From Nocardia inohanensis NBRC 100128 (lineage in GTDB: Bacteria > Actinomycetota > Actinomycetes > Mycobacteriales > Mycobacteriaceae): a DNA stretch of 64,000 nt. This document shows, one piece after another, positions 27,601 to 35,500 of the stretch. The stretch covers positions 1 through 64,000 of the forward strand of contig NZ_BDBK01000014.1 in NCBI RefSeq assembly GCF_001612945.1. Direction: 5' to 3'. The notes under the pieces are model-generated. The model did no database searches. It worked only from the letters and a program-made list of their open reading frames with translations, and was not told the DNA's origin. Each line of letters starts with the position of its first letter. The first letter of the stretch is position 1. A program made the translations under genes and the position numbers.

Positions 27601-27758
27601 AGGGCTGGGTGTCCTTCACCCCCGACGGCCGCTACAAGACGGAGGGGCTGACGGCGGGCCAGTTCTGGCAGGTGATCGGCATGTACCGGTTCGAGGTCGG
27701 TGAGCTGGAGCCGTATCAACCGCAGATCCGGCAGATCCCGCTCGACGAGCGGCTGTGA
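21642..27758 (+). CDS. TIR-phosphoesterase-NACHT-pentapeptide-WD40 NLR-like protein
   Basis: The 2038-residue protein has five parts. A TIR domain (residues about 8-140) starts EFFISYSPADERWATWLA and has a candidate catalytic Glu at residue 83 (NPEW). A calcineurin-like phosphoesterase fold (192-470) keeps GDL (244) and GNHD (281) but lacks other metal ligands. A NACHT NTPase has Walker A GDFGRGKS (692-699) and Walker B LLFDGFDE (764-771). Pentapeptide repeats (about 1164-1296) precede about 15 WD40 repeats (about 1345-1979) and a short tail (GWVSFTPDGRYKTEGLTAG). Bacterial NACHT proteins can sense phage factors and activate TIR NADases; an immune role is inferred. The GTG at 21642 directly precedes the TIR and follows a -10; the same frame is open back to 21510 inside the divergent gene. 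Confidence 0.9.
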   Translation: MSSTGGRPGEFFISYSPADERWATWLAWELETAGAGYRTLLQSWDFAPGTDFDDFAYRGVREAAAVLVVWSPNYVAARHTNPEWQAALDADPAKLLAVRVAGCSLEALPAGVRCLDLAQVDDGAAARDQVLDWVAQLPGGRSGPGFPARRTGFGSSAELRFDGSDGPGRQRRPPTAPAYPGGAPPEHRRTEVSILHVAGPRFGRTSALDETAFDPETLQSQIRGAVGELVDQRVPAPDLLVVSGDLTESANLNEFQSAATFLRGLRVLLKLEPGRVVVVPGNHDVSKALCQAYILECEANNRRPQPPFYRKLELFERMFGEVYRGLDDLVFDGAQPWTLFPIPELRVVVAGLNSTLAATHLEDDNYGFLGDPQSLWFAEQLREFERLGWFRLGVLRHDPMPDAGTSPWHPELLRDTAAAFRHLAPHLNLLLHGPGPGGVHLGWLGEHLPVLPAAGPGRAELIHLTAHGLTRYPCENRSGTPVFLERAWRDAAETLPPSLPASPAVTSLEKPPVTPEIPAAPALKSLDLLLNRIEEVCRVRYPGAKLRRIPADLPCLLVTAKRGEVVDQWRIGAHDGVVTWPIVEEFLNQDPEPGSELVYSGRSPDRQLRERAGLRGVRVRSFTDFQGLLDLDDYLRRQTARLREEPRYASTLYVPQRFRILERGSREVRTDLIDELLHQVTADDGRFILLLGDFGRGKSFALRELALRIGAAEPSLVPLFIELRTLDRTRTVESLIAAHLANYGEDRINLAALTYMLEQGRVVLLFDGFDELVARLSYESAADHMDTLLQAAIGKAKIVVAARTQHFRSRDQVSMALGERLRTRSDRTLISIEDFTDDQVRDFLDNRYPEADSAAANRMLLLHRIPALLALARNPRMLSFIAELDEHRLRGVADAGELIGPTMLYETLLDTWLKYEISRAPADPTGQPELRLDELRSAVTLFALRVWNSGEPDLGLSDLGPADLAEVARSVADRTTGPHRPGPAHLAHYLGSRSLIVRTDDNRFALIHPSVTEWLVMKQVSDEFRSGATTPAALTQRHLSDMAVGFLCDLADVTVLRAWIARVHPELATDADQSGTSTPVGGFAPAGDFDRAHDSARADDPGSGGETDDPDAAFRAGDETRADEAADAAGSGRADMNTRPGGPATEIARANAVRIATRLHIMPGADLHDAILAGAELADRDLRRINFAGADLSRARLSDSALDRADLRGARLIGADLARATVAGADLRGADLTEANLTGADLTDADLSGARLHRTRLDHAALVNVTLDRADLTAARLLRADLSGSRAAGSRWTRAVLIEVAGRPADTELAGAIQVPGTTAGTEFAPATIGVRHGIDTQHGRLPRPLAYSPDGRAIALGCDYGGVVIYGADTGRTLRTLQGHRARAVAVAFTEHVVVSGSADGTARIWDAATGELRKLLRDFAKWPWPLEVNGSGELLATGDAAGVVRVFELPGGVLRHRFAPPRGFAQRIFSLAFHGDRLAAGYQDGTIRVWDSRDGTEIATLPGDPESVRRLAWDPTGTRLAVGGANGRLAIWDLTGGVRTLAGHRGSVYTLAFHPADPAVLASGDNAGAVILWNASAGTVFRERTEHGNVPVHWLSFDPAGGLLATGDAAGLVFVRDAADGAPRHRLAGHTSSIWPFSFRPDGSQLAVADGQSALRVWDPVSGTCCHVLTGHGRHVRGVSVNADGTLIAGCGNDGSVRLWDSGTGQLARRIEGDDDGIVTLDWAVFSPTDPNQLATVARDGTLRVFAVDGSVHERRITIDSAPVWAMAYDPTGQLIATANDDDTVTLWTLNTGGEHAVCGEHRGRVRSITFTADGGRMATGCDDGKIRVWEVATGALLDTLSDRQQGESSWDTRESEPLKRVYGVAVHADRLAGVSWDATVRVWNPRAEQPLYRLSEHHGKLWCAAVDRNAGLLATAGDDLVIQLWDLASGQLLHSLAGHRNRVRSLAFDPTGSLLVSGGNDGCVMLWSMGDPPALLATLLGLPEGWVSFTPDGRYKTEGLTAGQFWQVIGMYRFEVGELEPYQPQIRQIPLDERL

Positions 27759-27843
27759 GCGCGGCCCGGTCCCGCTATGCTACGCCGCAGCGATCCGGCC
27801 GGATCCTGCTGCCGTACCGGGTTTTTCGAGGAGAACGCTCGCC

Positions 27844-28167
27844 ATGCACACCGTGCGTCGCGTCAAGGACGCGGTGCCCTATCTGCTCTGTGCCGTTTTC
27901 GGGGCCGGTCTCATCATCGGTGGCACGGCCTCGCTGGCGGACAGCTCCGGCAAGGTGATGTGCGGCTGGCGCCAGATGCATCCGGGCGACAACTGCTCCA
28001 TCACCCGCAACGGCCGCACCACCACCCGCTCCTTCGATCAGCAGCGTGCGGACAGCGGCTGGGCGCCCTGGATTCTGCTGAGCATCGGCGGCTTGATGGT
28101 GGCGGGCGGGGCGGTCGGGCTGACGGCCGAATTCCGGCGGGAATCGGACTTTCTGGCCACCAGATAG
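27844..28167 (+). CDS. Small two-TM membrane protein
   Basis: The 107-residue protein has transmembrane segments at about residues 10-33 and 72-95, with a short extracytoplasmic loop that contains two Cys residues (VMCGWRQMHPGDNCSI) and a Thr/Arg run, and a charged C-terminal tail. A GAGGAG site about ten bases before supports the ATG. It resembles small actinobacterial membrane proteins of unknown function. It lies 85 bp after the NACHT gene and could be read through from it, but there is no other link. Confidence 0.65.
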   Translation: MHTVRRVKDAVPYLLCAVFGAGLIIGGTASLADSSGKVMCGWRQMHPGDNCSITRNGRTTTRSFDQQRADSGWAPWILLSIGGLMVAGGAVGLTAEFRRESDFLATR

Positions 28168-28309
28168 TTAGCAAGCGTAAGAATATTCACTTCGGCAGCG
28201 GGAATAGACTCGGACAGAAGCAGGTGAGGGCGGTAGACACCCACGAAAACCTTGCGTGAAAAACCGCCCCGCCGGTGTCATCTTGCTGGCCGGACCGACC
28301 GGTCCACGA

Positions 28310-28315
28310 TAGGTT
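28310..28315 (+). promoter_or_regulatory. -10 element for leaderless FAD oxidoreductase gene
   Basis: TAGGTT ends six bases before the GTG at 28322, matching the leaderless spacing seen elsewhere. No clear -35 is visible; TTGCTG at 28283 would give too long a spacer. Confidence 0.45.
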
Positions 28316-28321
28316 CCGAGG

Positions 28322-29758
28322 GTGGCAGTGAGTCTGTTGGGGAAGGCCGGCCGCGCACCGGCCGCACAGGAATCGGGTTTCGCCGCGCATCGGGCAGGCG
28401 TCGATCGACTGCTGGCGTCCTATCGCGCCATCCCACCCGATGCCAACGTTCGCCTGGCCAAGAAGACGTCCAATCTCTTCCGCGCCCGGGCCAAGAACCC
28501 CGCACCCGGGCTCGACGTCTCCGGATTGAACCAGGTCATCGCGGTGGACCGGGAAGCCCGGACCGCCGATGTGGCCGGGATGACCACCTATGAGGATCTG
28601 GTCGCGACCACCCTGAAATACGGGCTGGCGCCGCTGGTGGTGCCGCAGCTCAAGACCATCACGCTGGGCGGGGCGGTCACCGGGCTGGGCATCGAATCGA
28701 CCTCGTTCCGCAACGGCCTGCCGCACGAATCGGTGCTGGAGATCGATGTGCTGACCGGAGCCGGGGAGATCATCACCGCCACCCGGGACAACGAGCACGC
28801 CGATCTCTACCGGGGCTTTCCCAACTCCTATGGGACGCTGGGCTATTCGACTCGGTTACGAATCGAGCTGGAAGCGGTGGAACCGTATGTGGCATTGCGG
28901 CACATCAGGTTTCATGATCTGCGGGAGCTGGAGGCGACCATGGCGCAGATCATCGCGGACCGCTCGTATGCCGGGGAGCGGGTCGACTACCTCGACGGCG
29001 TGGTGTTCAGTGCGGGCGAAAGCTATCTGACCGTCGGCCGCCAGACCGACGAACCCGGCCCGACCAGCGATTACACCGGTATGGACATCTACTACCGGTC
29101 CATTCAGCACGATGCCGGGACACCCAAGCGGGACCGGCTCACCATCGCCGACTACCTGTGGCGCTGGGACACCGACTGGTTCTGGTGCTCACGGGCTTTC
29201 GGCACCCAGAACCCGAAGATCCGGCGCTTCTGGCCGAAGAAGTACCTGCGCTCCAGCTTCTACTGGAAGCTGATCGCGCTCGATCACAAGTACCACATCG
29301 GCGACAAGCTCGAAGCGCGGCAGGGAAATCTGCCGCGCGAGCGGGTGGTGCAGGACATCGAGGTGCCGATCGAGCGCACCGCCGACTTCCTGGACTGGTT
29401 CCTGCGTGAGATTCCCATCGAACCGATCTGGCTGTGCCCCTTGCGATTGCGGGACACCGAGGGTGAGCAGCCGTGGCCGCTCTACCCGCTGGAACCGGGC
29501 CGCACCTATGTGAACATCGGCTTCTGGTCGGCGGTGCCCACCGTGGCCGGACAGGTCGAGGGCGCGGCCAATCGCGCCATCGAGGCCGAGGTCTCGCGGC
29601 TGGACGGGCATAAATCCCTGTACTCGGACGCCTATTACTCCGAGGAAGACTTCGCCGCGCTGTACTACGGCGGCGACACCTACAAGCAGCTCAAGCAGCA
29701 CTACGACCCGGATCATCGTTTGCTGGATCTGTATTCGAAGGCGGTGCAACGCAAATGA
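28322..29758 (+). CDS. FAD-binding oxidoreductase (Rv3719/TmsA-like)
   Basis: The 478-residue protein is a PCMH/DHCR24-type FAD-linked oxidoreductase: the FAD domain has GMTTYEDLVATTLKYGLAPL and GGAVTGLGIESTSFRNGLPH near residues 85-140, followed by a substrate cap. Its stop overlaps the start of a CFA-type methyltransferase by four bases (ATGA). Such pairs (TmsA/TmsB and Rv3719/Rv3720) convert oleoyl lipids to 10-methyl fatty acids: the methyltransferase adds a methylene and the flavoenzyme reduces it. 10-methylstearate (tuberculostearate) is characteristic of Nocardia. Which paralogue this is cannot be decided here. GTG is the leaderless start. Confidence 0.85.
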   Translation: MAVSLLGKAGRAPAAQESGFAAHRAGVDRLLASYRAIPPDANVRLAKKTSNLFRARAKNPAPGLDVSGLNQVIAVDREARTADVAGMTTYEDLVATTLKYGLAPLVVPQLKTITLGGAVTGLGIESTSFRNGLPHESVLEIDVLTGAGEIITATRDNEHADLYRGFPNSYGTLGYSTRLRIELEAVEPYVALRHIRFHDLRELEATMAQIIADRSYAGERVDYLDGVVFSAGESYLTVGRQTDEPGPTSDYTGMDIYYRSIQHDAGTPKRDRLTIADYLWRWDTDWFWCSRAFGTQNPKIRRFWPKKYLRSSFYWKLIALDHKYHIGDKLEARQGNLPRERVVQDIEVPIERTADFLDWFLREIPIEPIWLCPLRLRDTEGEQPWPLYPLEPGRTYVNIGFWSAVPTVAGQVEGAANRAIEAEVSRLDGHKSLYSDAYYSEEDFAALYYGGDTYKQLKQHYDPDHRLLDLYSKAVQRK

Positions 29759-31071
29759 CCACGTTCAAGGACCGTTCCGACGTATTCGCCGAGCTCGGAA
29801 CCAAGCTCACCATTGCCGAGATCTTCGAGACCCTCATCGATGGCCCCGTACCCATCCGGCTGACCGCCTACGACGGCAGCAGCACCGGGCCCGAGGACTC
29901 CGAATTCGGCCTGGAGATCAAGACGCCGCGCGGGGTCAACTACATCGCCACCGCACCCGGCGACCTCGGCATGGCGCGCGCCTACATCTCCGGTGACATG
30001 GTCGCCCACGGCGTGCACCCCGGCGATCCCTACGAGCTGCTCAAGGCCATGGCGAACATGAAGTTCCGCCGGCCCACCGCCATGCAGCTGGTGGTCATCG
30101 CGCGCTCGCTGGGCTGGGAACTGCTCAAGCCGGTCGCGCCGCCGCCGCAGGAGACGCTGCCGCGCTGGCGGCGCATCGCGCTGGAAGGATTGCGGCACTC
30201 CAAGACTCGCGACGCGGAAGCCATCCACCATCACTACGACGTCTCCAATACGTTCTACGAGTACGTGCTGGGGCCGTCCATGACCTACACCTGCGCGGCG
30301 TACGAGGATCCGGCCTGGACCCTGGAACAGGCGCAGGAGAACAAGTACCGGCTGGTCTTCGAGAAGCTGAACCTGAAGGCCGGGGACCGGCTGCTCGATA
30401 TCGGCTGCGGCTGGGGCGGCATGGTGCGGTACGCGGCCAAGCGCGGGGTCAAGGTGATCGGGGCGACGCTCTCGGCCGAGCAGGCCGAATGGGCGCAGGC
30501 CAAGATCGCCGAGGAAGGACTCGCCGAGCTGGCCGAGGTGCGGCACTCCGACTACCGCGACGTGCGGGAATCCGGGTTCGACGCGGTCTCCTCCATCGGG
30601 CTCACCGAACACATCGGGGTGCACAACTACCCGGCCTACTTCGAGTTCATGAAGTCGAAGCTGCGCGACGGCGGGTTGTTCCTCAACCACTCCATCACCC
30701 GGCCCGACAACAAGCACACCACCAAGGCGGGCGATTTCATCGACCGGTACGTGTTCCCGGACGGGGAGCTGGCCGGATCGGGGCGGATCATCTCCGAGGC
30801 GCAGAACGTGGGGCTGGAGGTGCTGCACGAGGAGAACCTGCGGTACCACTACGCGCTCACCCTGGCCGAATGGTGCGACAACCTGGTGCAGAACTGGGAT
30901 GCCGCCGTCGAGGAGGTCGGCGACGGGACCGCCAAGGTGTGGGGGCTATATATGGCGGGCTGTCAGCTCGGGTTCGAACGCAATGTGGTGCAGCTACACC
31001 AGGTCCTCGGCGTCAAGCTGGGGGCCGACCAGGCGTGGACTGTTCCCCTGCGCCCCTGGTGGAAGGCGTAG
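29755..31071 (+). CDS. Cyclopropane-fatty-acid-synthase-type SAM methyltransferase (Rv3720-like)
   Basis: The 438-residue protein has the CFA synthase layout: an N-terminal lipid-binding region, then a SAM-binding Rossmann fold with LLDIGCGWGGMVRYAAK near residue 215 and the downstream GLTEHIGVHNYPAYFEFMKS. It transfers methyl or methylene to the double bond of an unsaturated acyl chain. It is translationally coupled (ATGA overlap) to the FAD oxidoreductase, suggesting joint synthesis of a methyl-branched or cyclopropanated acid. Its last 59 bases overlap the tail of a convergent esterase gene. Confidence 0.9.
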   Translation: MTTFKDRSDVFAELGTKLTIAEIFETLIDGPVPIRLTAYDGSSTGPEDSEFGLEIKTPRGVNYIATAPGDLGMARAYISGDMVAHGVHPGDPYELLKAMANMKFRRPTAMQLVVIARSLGWELLKPVAPPPQETLPRWRRIALEGLRHSKTRDAEAIHHHYDVSNTFYEYVLGPSMTYTCAAYEDPAWTLEQAQENKYRLVFEKLNLKAGDRLLDIGCGWGGMVRYAAKRGVKVIGATLSAEQAEWAQAKIAEEGLAELAEVRHSDYRDVRESGFDAVSSIGLTEHIGVHNYPAYFEFMKSKLRDGGLFLNHSITRPDNKHTTKAGDFIDRYVFPDGELAGSGRIISEAQNVGLEVLHEENLRYHYALTLAEWCDNLVQNWDAAVEEVGDGTAKVWGLYMAGCQLGFERNVVQLHQVLGVKLGADQAWTVPLRPWWKA

Positions 31072-32485
31072 CCGACGCTCGGACCGCGCCCAGGCGTTCG
31101 GTCAGCCAGGGGAATGCCGAGGTGAAGGCCGCGGCGGCGAACTGCCAGGTGTGACCGCCTTCGGTGGTGTACACCGTGCAGTCGATGGCGACCCGGCGGC
31201 CCTGTTCACACAGGGCCGCCGCGGCGCCGACCTCACCGCTGTCGTAGACGGCGTCTCGACCGCCGTAACCGGCCGAATCATCCTCCACCGCAGTACGAGT
31301 GGGGCGATTGCGACCGTATCCGCCCTGCCGCTGGGGCGGCGTCAGATCGTCGAAGAGGCCGACCGTATCGGCGTACGGGCCGTGCTTCGCCATCACCGTC
31401 GCGGGGTCGAAAGCCGCCCAAGCCTGCGCGTCGCCGCCGAACAAGCGGCGAATGGATTGTTCCTTGCTGCCCGAGTTCGGTCCGGCGTCACCGGCGATAT
31501 CCACGAAGGTGTGCAGTAATTCGGGATGCATGACCGCGAGATCCACCGCGCAGGTGCCGCCCATGGACCAGCCGACCGCCGCCCACCGCGCCGGATCGCG
31601 CGCGACCCCGAACTCCGACTTCAGGTAATCAGGCACGTCCCGGGTCAGATGGTCGGCGGCATCGCCCCGCGGACCGTTCACGCATTCGGTGTCGTTGTTG
31701 AAACTGCCACCGGCATCGACGAATACGAGCACCGGGGCCACTCCCCCGTTGCCCGCCACGAAATCGTCGACGGCGGGCATGATCTGGCCGCTGCGCACCC
31801 AATCGGCCGGGGTGTTGAACTCCCCGCCGATCATCATCACCACCGGTAACGCGGGCGGTTCGGCGCCTTCGAACCAGGCGGGCGGCAAGTACACGTACTC
31901 GGTCCGATGCCGGAAATCGCTGCCCGACTCCGGGATATCCACCGGCACTATTCGTCCGGGCCCGACATCGGTATTCCGCAGCGCCGCCAGCTCATCCGGA
32001 TCGGTCTGATGCGGCAGCGGCTCCGCGGTCGCCGCCGCCCACGCCGACTGCACCGTCGGGTAGTAGCCCACCCATTGATTCAGCACCACGCTCGCATTCA
32101 GCAGGGCGACCGGCACCGCGAGCACCGCCACCACCCGCTGCCAGAGCGCCCCCGACCGCAGCCCCGCCACCGCGGCCACCAGCGCCGCCACCGTCACCCC
32201 GATACACACCCACAACAGCATCGGAGCCGGATTCGACGCCAGCCCTTCATCATTCATGTAGGCCCAGGCACCCCACGCGGCCGCCAGCCCCGCGACCGCG
32301 CAGACCGGCACCCACACCGCCCACCACCGCCGCGAAGCCCGCGCGAACGCCACCACCAGCAGCAGCACCGCCACGAACAGCAACACCTGCGGCACCCAGC
32401 CGTGCAGCAGCGACAGGCCGTGATGAAAGGCCCGGCTACCCGATTGACCTGGGGTCGGCGGCGGTGGAGGCACGACGGTGATCAT
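31013..32485 (-). CDS. Membrane-anchored esterase-D/mycolyltransferase-like alpha/beta hydrolase
   Basis: The 490-residue protein has about four N-terminal transmembrane helices (residues about 28-135), then an extracytoplasmic alpha/beta hydrolase of the esterase D/antigen 85 group. It has a nucleophile Ser near residue 306 in AVGWSMGGTCAVDLA, a GSFNNDTECVN loop before it, and a late His in TTEGGHTWQFAAAAF. Close relatives in mycolata are annotated as esterases or mycolyltransferase-like proteins, so the substrate may be a cell-envelope lipid; this is inference. The stop lies inside the convergent methyltransferase gene (59-bp overlap). The ATG at 32485 has GAGGAAC upstream. Confidence 0.85.
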   Translation of the reverse strand: MITVVPPPPPTPGQSGSRAFHHGLSLLHGWVPQVLLFVAVLLLVVAFARASRRWWAVWVPVCAVAGLAAAWGAWAYMNDEGLASNPAPMLLWVCIGVTVAALVAAVAGLRSGALWQRVVAVLAVPVALLNASVVLNQWVGYYPTVQSAWAAATAEPLPHQTDPDELAALRNTDVGPGRIVPVDIPESGSDFRHRTEYVYLPPAWFEGAEPPALPVVMMIGGEFNTPADWVRSGQIMPAVDDFVAGNGGVAPVLVFVDAGGSFNNDTECVNGPRGDAADHLTRDVPDYLKSEFGVARDPARWAAVGWSMGGTCAVDLAVMHPELLHTFVDIAGDAGPNSGSKEQSIRRLFGGDAQAWAAFDPATVMAKHGPYADTVGLFDDLTPPQRQGGYGRNRPTRTAVEDDSAGYGGRDAVYDSGEVGAAAALCEQGRRVAIDCTVYTTEGGHTWQFAAAAFTSAFPWLTERLGAVRASATPSTRGAGEQSTPGRPPA

Positions 32486-32545
32486 CGCCCGCGTTCCTCG
32501 AGAAACGCTGTGAATTGCCTCCGGGATGCCTGTCGGGGCTTTCGC

Positions 32546-35500
32546 TCAGAGCAGGCCGTCCAGGAAGTTGCGGGGGATCTCCACCGAATCGACTGTGCCC
32601 AAAGGCATTTCGTTGCGAAGAGTACGCAGGATGCCGAGTACGCCCGGGCCGGCGTCCAAAAGCGGGCGGGTCCAGCCGAGTTCGGCGCAGCGCACCACCG
32701 CGGGGGTGAGGGTGGCGATGGATTCGCCCATCCAGCCGGCGGCGGAGAGGCATTCGGCGAGCAGGATGGCGGTGTCGAGTTCGGCCCGGGGACGGTGCTG
32801 TTCGCGAATGCGGCCGTGCAGCGCGCGGGCGCGTTTGACGGCGGTGTCGTCGGTGCCGAGCGGGGCGAAATCGTCGGGGGCCCGGTCGTCGCCGTTGTAA
32901 TGGCGGTAGAGCAGGGCCCGGACGGTGGCTATCTCCTCGGCCTCCGCGCCCAGCGCGGCGGCGCCGGTGGCATGACGGACCGGACGGACCATGGGGTCGG
33001 TGACCAGGCCGGCGGTCAAGGGATCGGTGGGCAGGCCGAGCCGCAATCGTTCGGCCCGGATATGGGCGGCCAGGCGAGTGAGCTTGCGGTCCACCGCGAT
33101 ACGCGCGCCTTCGTCGAGCCGGGCCGTGGCGGTCTCCAGGTCGCCACGCACCGCCTTCACCCGGGCGCCGATCACGAAGATCGGAATGAGGAAGTCGACC
33201 GGGCCGACCTTCGGGAGCAGTTCGTGGCTTTGATCGAGCAGGCGTTCGGCGCCGTCCAGGTCGCCGCGCCGGTAGGTGACCTCACCCAGCAGGGCGGCGG
33301 CCACCCGGACCGCGTGTGAGCGCGGACCGGAGCGATCCCGGGCGGTCTGCCAGGCCAGGTCGAAACACTGGTCGGCGGCGGCGATATCGAGCTGTTCGTA
33401 GGCGGCGGCACCCTGCCCGCAGAGGCCGAACACTTCGCCCAGCGGGTCGGCGGAGCGGGCGTGATAGGGCGCGGCCCAGTCCTGCGTTTCCCGTGCGCCG
33501 ACGAAGTCGAATTCGCAAAGGCGCACGTAGGAAGCGAGATTCGCGGCGGTGGACACCGTCCAGGCCGGAAGCTCGTCGGCCAGGCGCAGGCAGTCGGCGA
33601 GGCGCTCCAGCACACCCTCGGTGCGATCGCGCGCGATCCGATCGGCCGCGCCGAGCACCGCGGCCTGGCAACGCTGGTTCACCGCCTCGGTATCGGTGGG
33701 CGAACTGCGGGCCAGCATATTGGAGAGACGGCCCAGCGCGGTGCGGGCGGCCCCGGACTGTTGCAGGTTCACATTGGCGCGCGCCAGCGCCATCAGCAGC
33801 TTGGAACGCGAAGTCACCTGCTGCACAGGAAGTTTCGAGACCGTCCCGAACAGCGTCGCCAGCCGCGAGCGATCGATCAGATCCATGCCGCCGTTCTCGA
33901 CCAGGTCGAGCGCGAACTTGAAATCGGTGGCCGCCAGCGCGTGATCCACCGACTGCCGCAGCAGCTGATGCTCGGCGAACCAGCGGGATGCCTTGCGGTG
34001 CAGGGCTTTCCCCACACCCGGTTGCGAACGCTCCAGGCGCGCCCGCAGATGCTCGGCCACCATCGGCTGCATTCGGTACCAGTTCGAATCGTCGGAGAGC
34101 CGGTGCACGAACAGTTCCCGCTGCTCGGCCTGCTCCAGCAGCTGCGCCGCATCGGCCATACCGGTCAGCGCCTCCGCCAGCGAGGCGTTCACGCGCTCGG
34201 GAATCGCTATGGCGCCGAGGAATTCGAGCATGCGCGGTTCCAGCGCGTCCAGCACGTTCTCGGCCAGATAGTCCCGGATCGACTTGTTGTCCCCGGACAG
34301 CCGCGCGATCAGCTGATCCGCGTCCTGCCCGGCATGGCGCAGCGACAGGCTCGCCAACTGAATCGCGGCCGGCCAGCCGTCGGTGGCGGTGTGGATCTGC
34401 TCCACCTGCCGGTCGGTGAGCTCCAGCCCGGTGCGCTCCACCAGGATCTGCCGGGTCTCCTCGGGGGTCAGCCGCAGCTGCGCGGAGCCGATCTCGACCA
34501 GCTCGTCGGCCACCTTCATCCGACTCACCGGCAGGCCGGTGTGCTCGCGGCTGGTGATCACGAAACGCAAATGGTGGCAACCATTGTCGAGCAGAGCGTC
34601 CATCACCCGGTGCGCGCCGTGATCGGTGATCCGATGCCAGTCCTCCACCATCACCACCACGGTGCTGCCGCCGGCGTGCACTTCGTCGATGAGCGCGGAA
34701 ACCGCGTACGGCACCGCTTCGGCGGTCCGTTCCTCGAGCACCTGCTCCAGACCGGCCCCGATCTCCGGCCGCACCCGGTGAATGGCCGCGATGATGTGCG
34801 CCAGCAGCCACACCTCGTTGTCGTCGTCGCGGTCGATGGCGATCCACGCCACCGACATTCCGCGATCGGTGAGCTCGGCGCACCATTGCGCGGCCAGCGT
34901 GCTCTTGCCGAAGCCCGCCGGACCGTGGATGACCGCCAGCCGCCGGCGCCCGCCCGCCCGCAGCGGTTCCAGCAGCCGCGGCCGGGGCACCGGTTCGCGC
35001 GCGGGTTTCGGCGGCCGGAATTTCGTGGTGGCCGTAGGGGGCAGCGTATTGCCCAGCGATGTCGTGCCGGTATTGGGGAACGCTTCGGTGAACGGCCCGG
35101 CCGGCCGGAAGGAGAGCGACCGGCCGCGCGGCGCGGTCACCACCGTTCCGGTGCGCTGCCGCGAATAGCCTTGCGTGCCGGTGGGATCCGTCCCGTCGGC
35201 GGTGCCGGTGAGCTCCCCGTCGAGCAGGGCCATCTCGTCGGGCACCTGTCCGTGCTCGCTCTGCACCCCGCGCAGCAGTTCCCCGAACTCCTCCGCGCTG
35301 GCGGGCCGATCACGCGGGTCCGTCGCCATGGCCGCTTCGATGGCCGCCGCGACATCGGAGGGGATTTCGTGCTCGCGCAGGTTCGGCAGCGGCTGGCTGG
35401 TGATGCGCAGGAACTGGGCGACCACCTTCTCCCCCGCCTGCCGCTCGTAGGCGGCGTGCCCGGTCAGCAGGGCGAACATGGTGGAGCCGAGGCCGTACAC

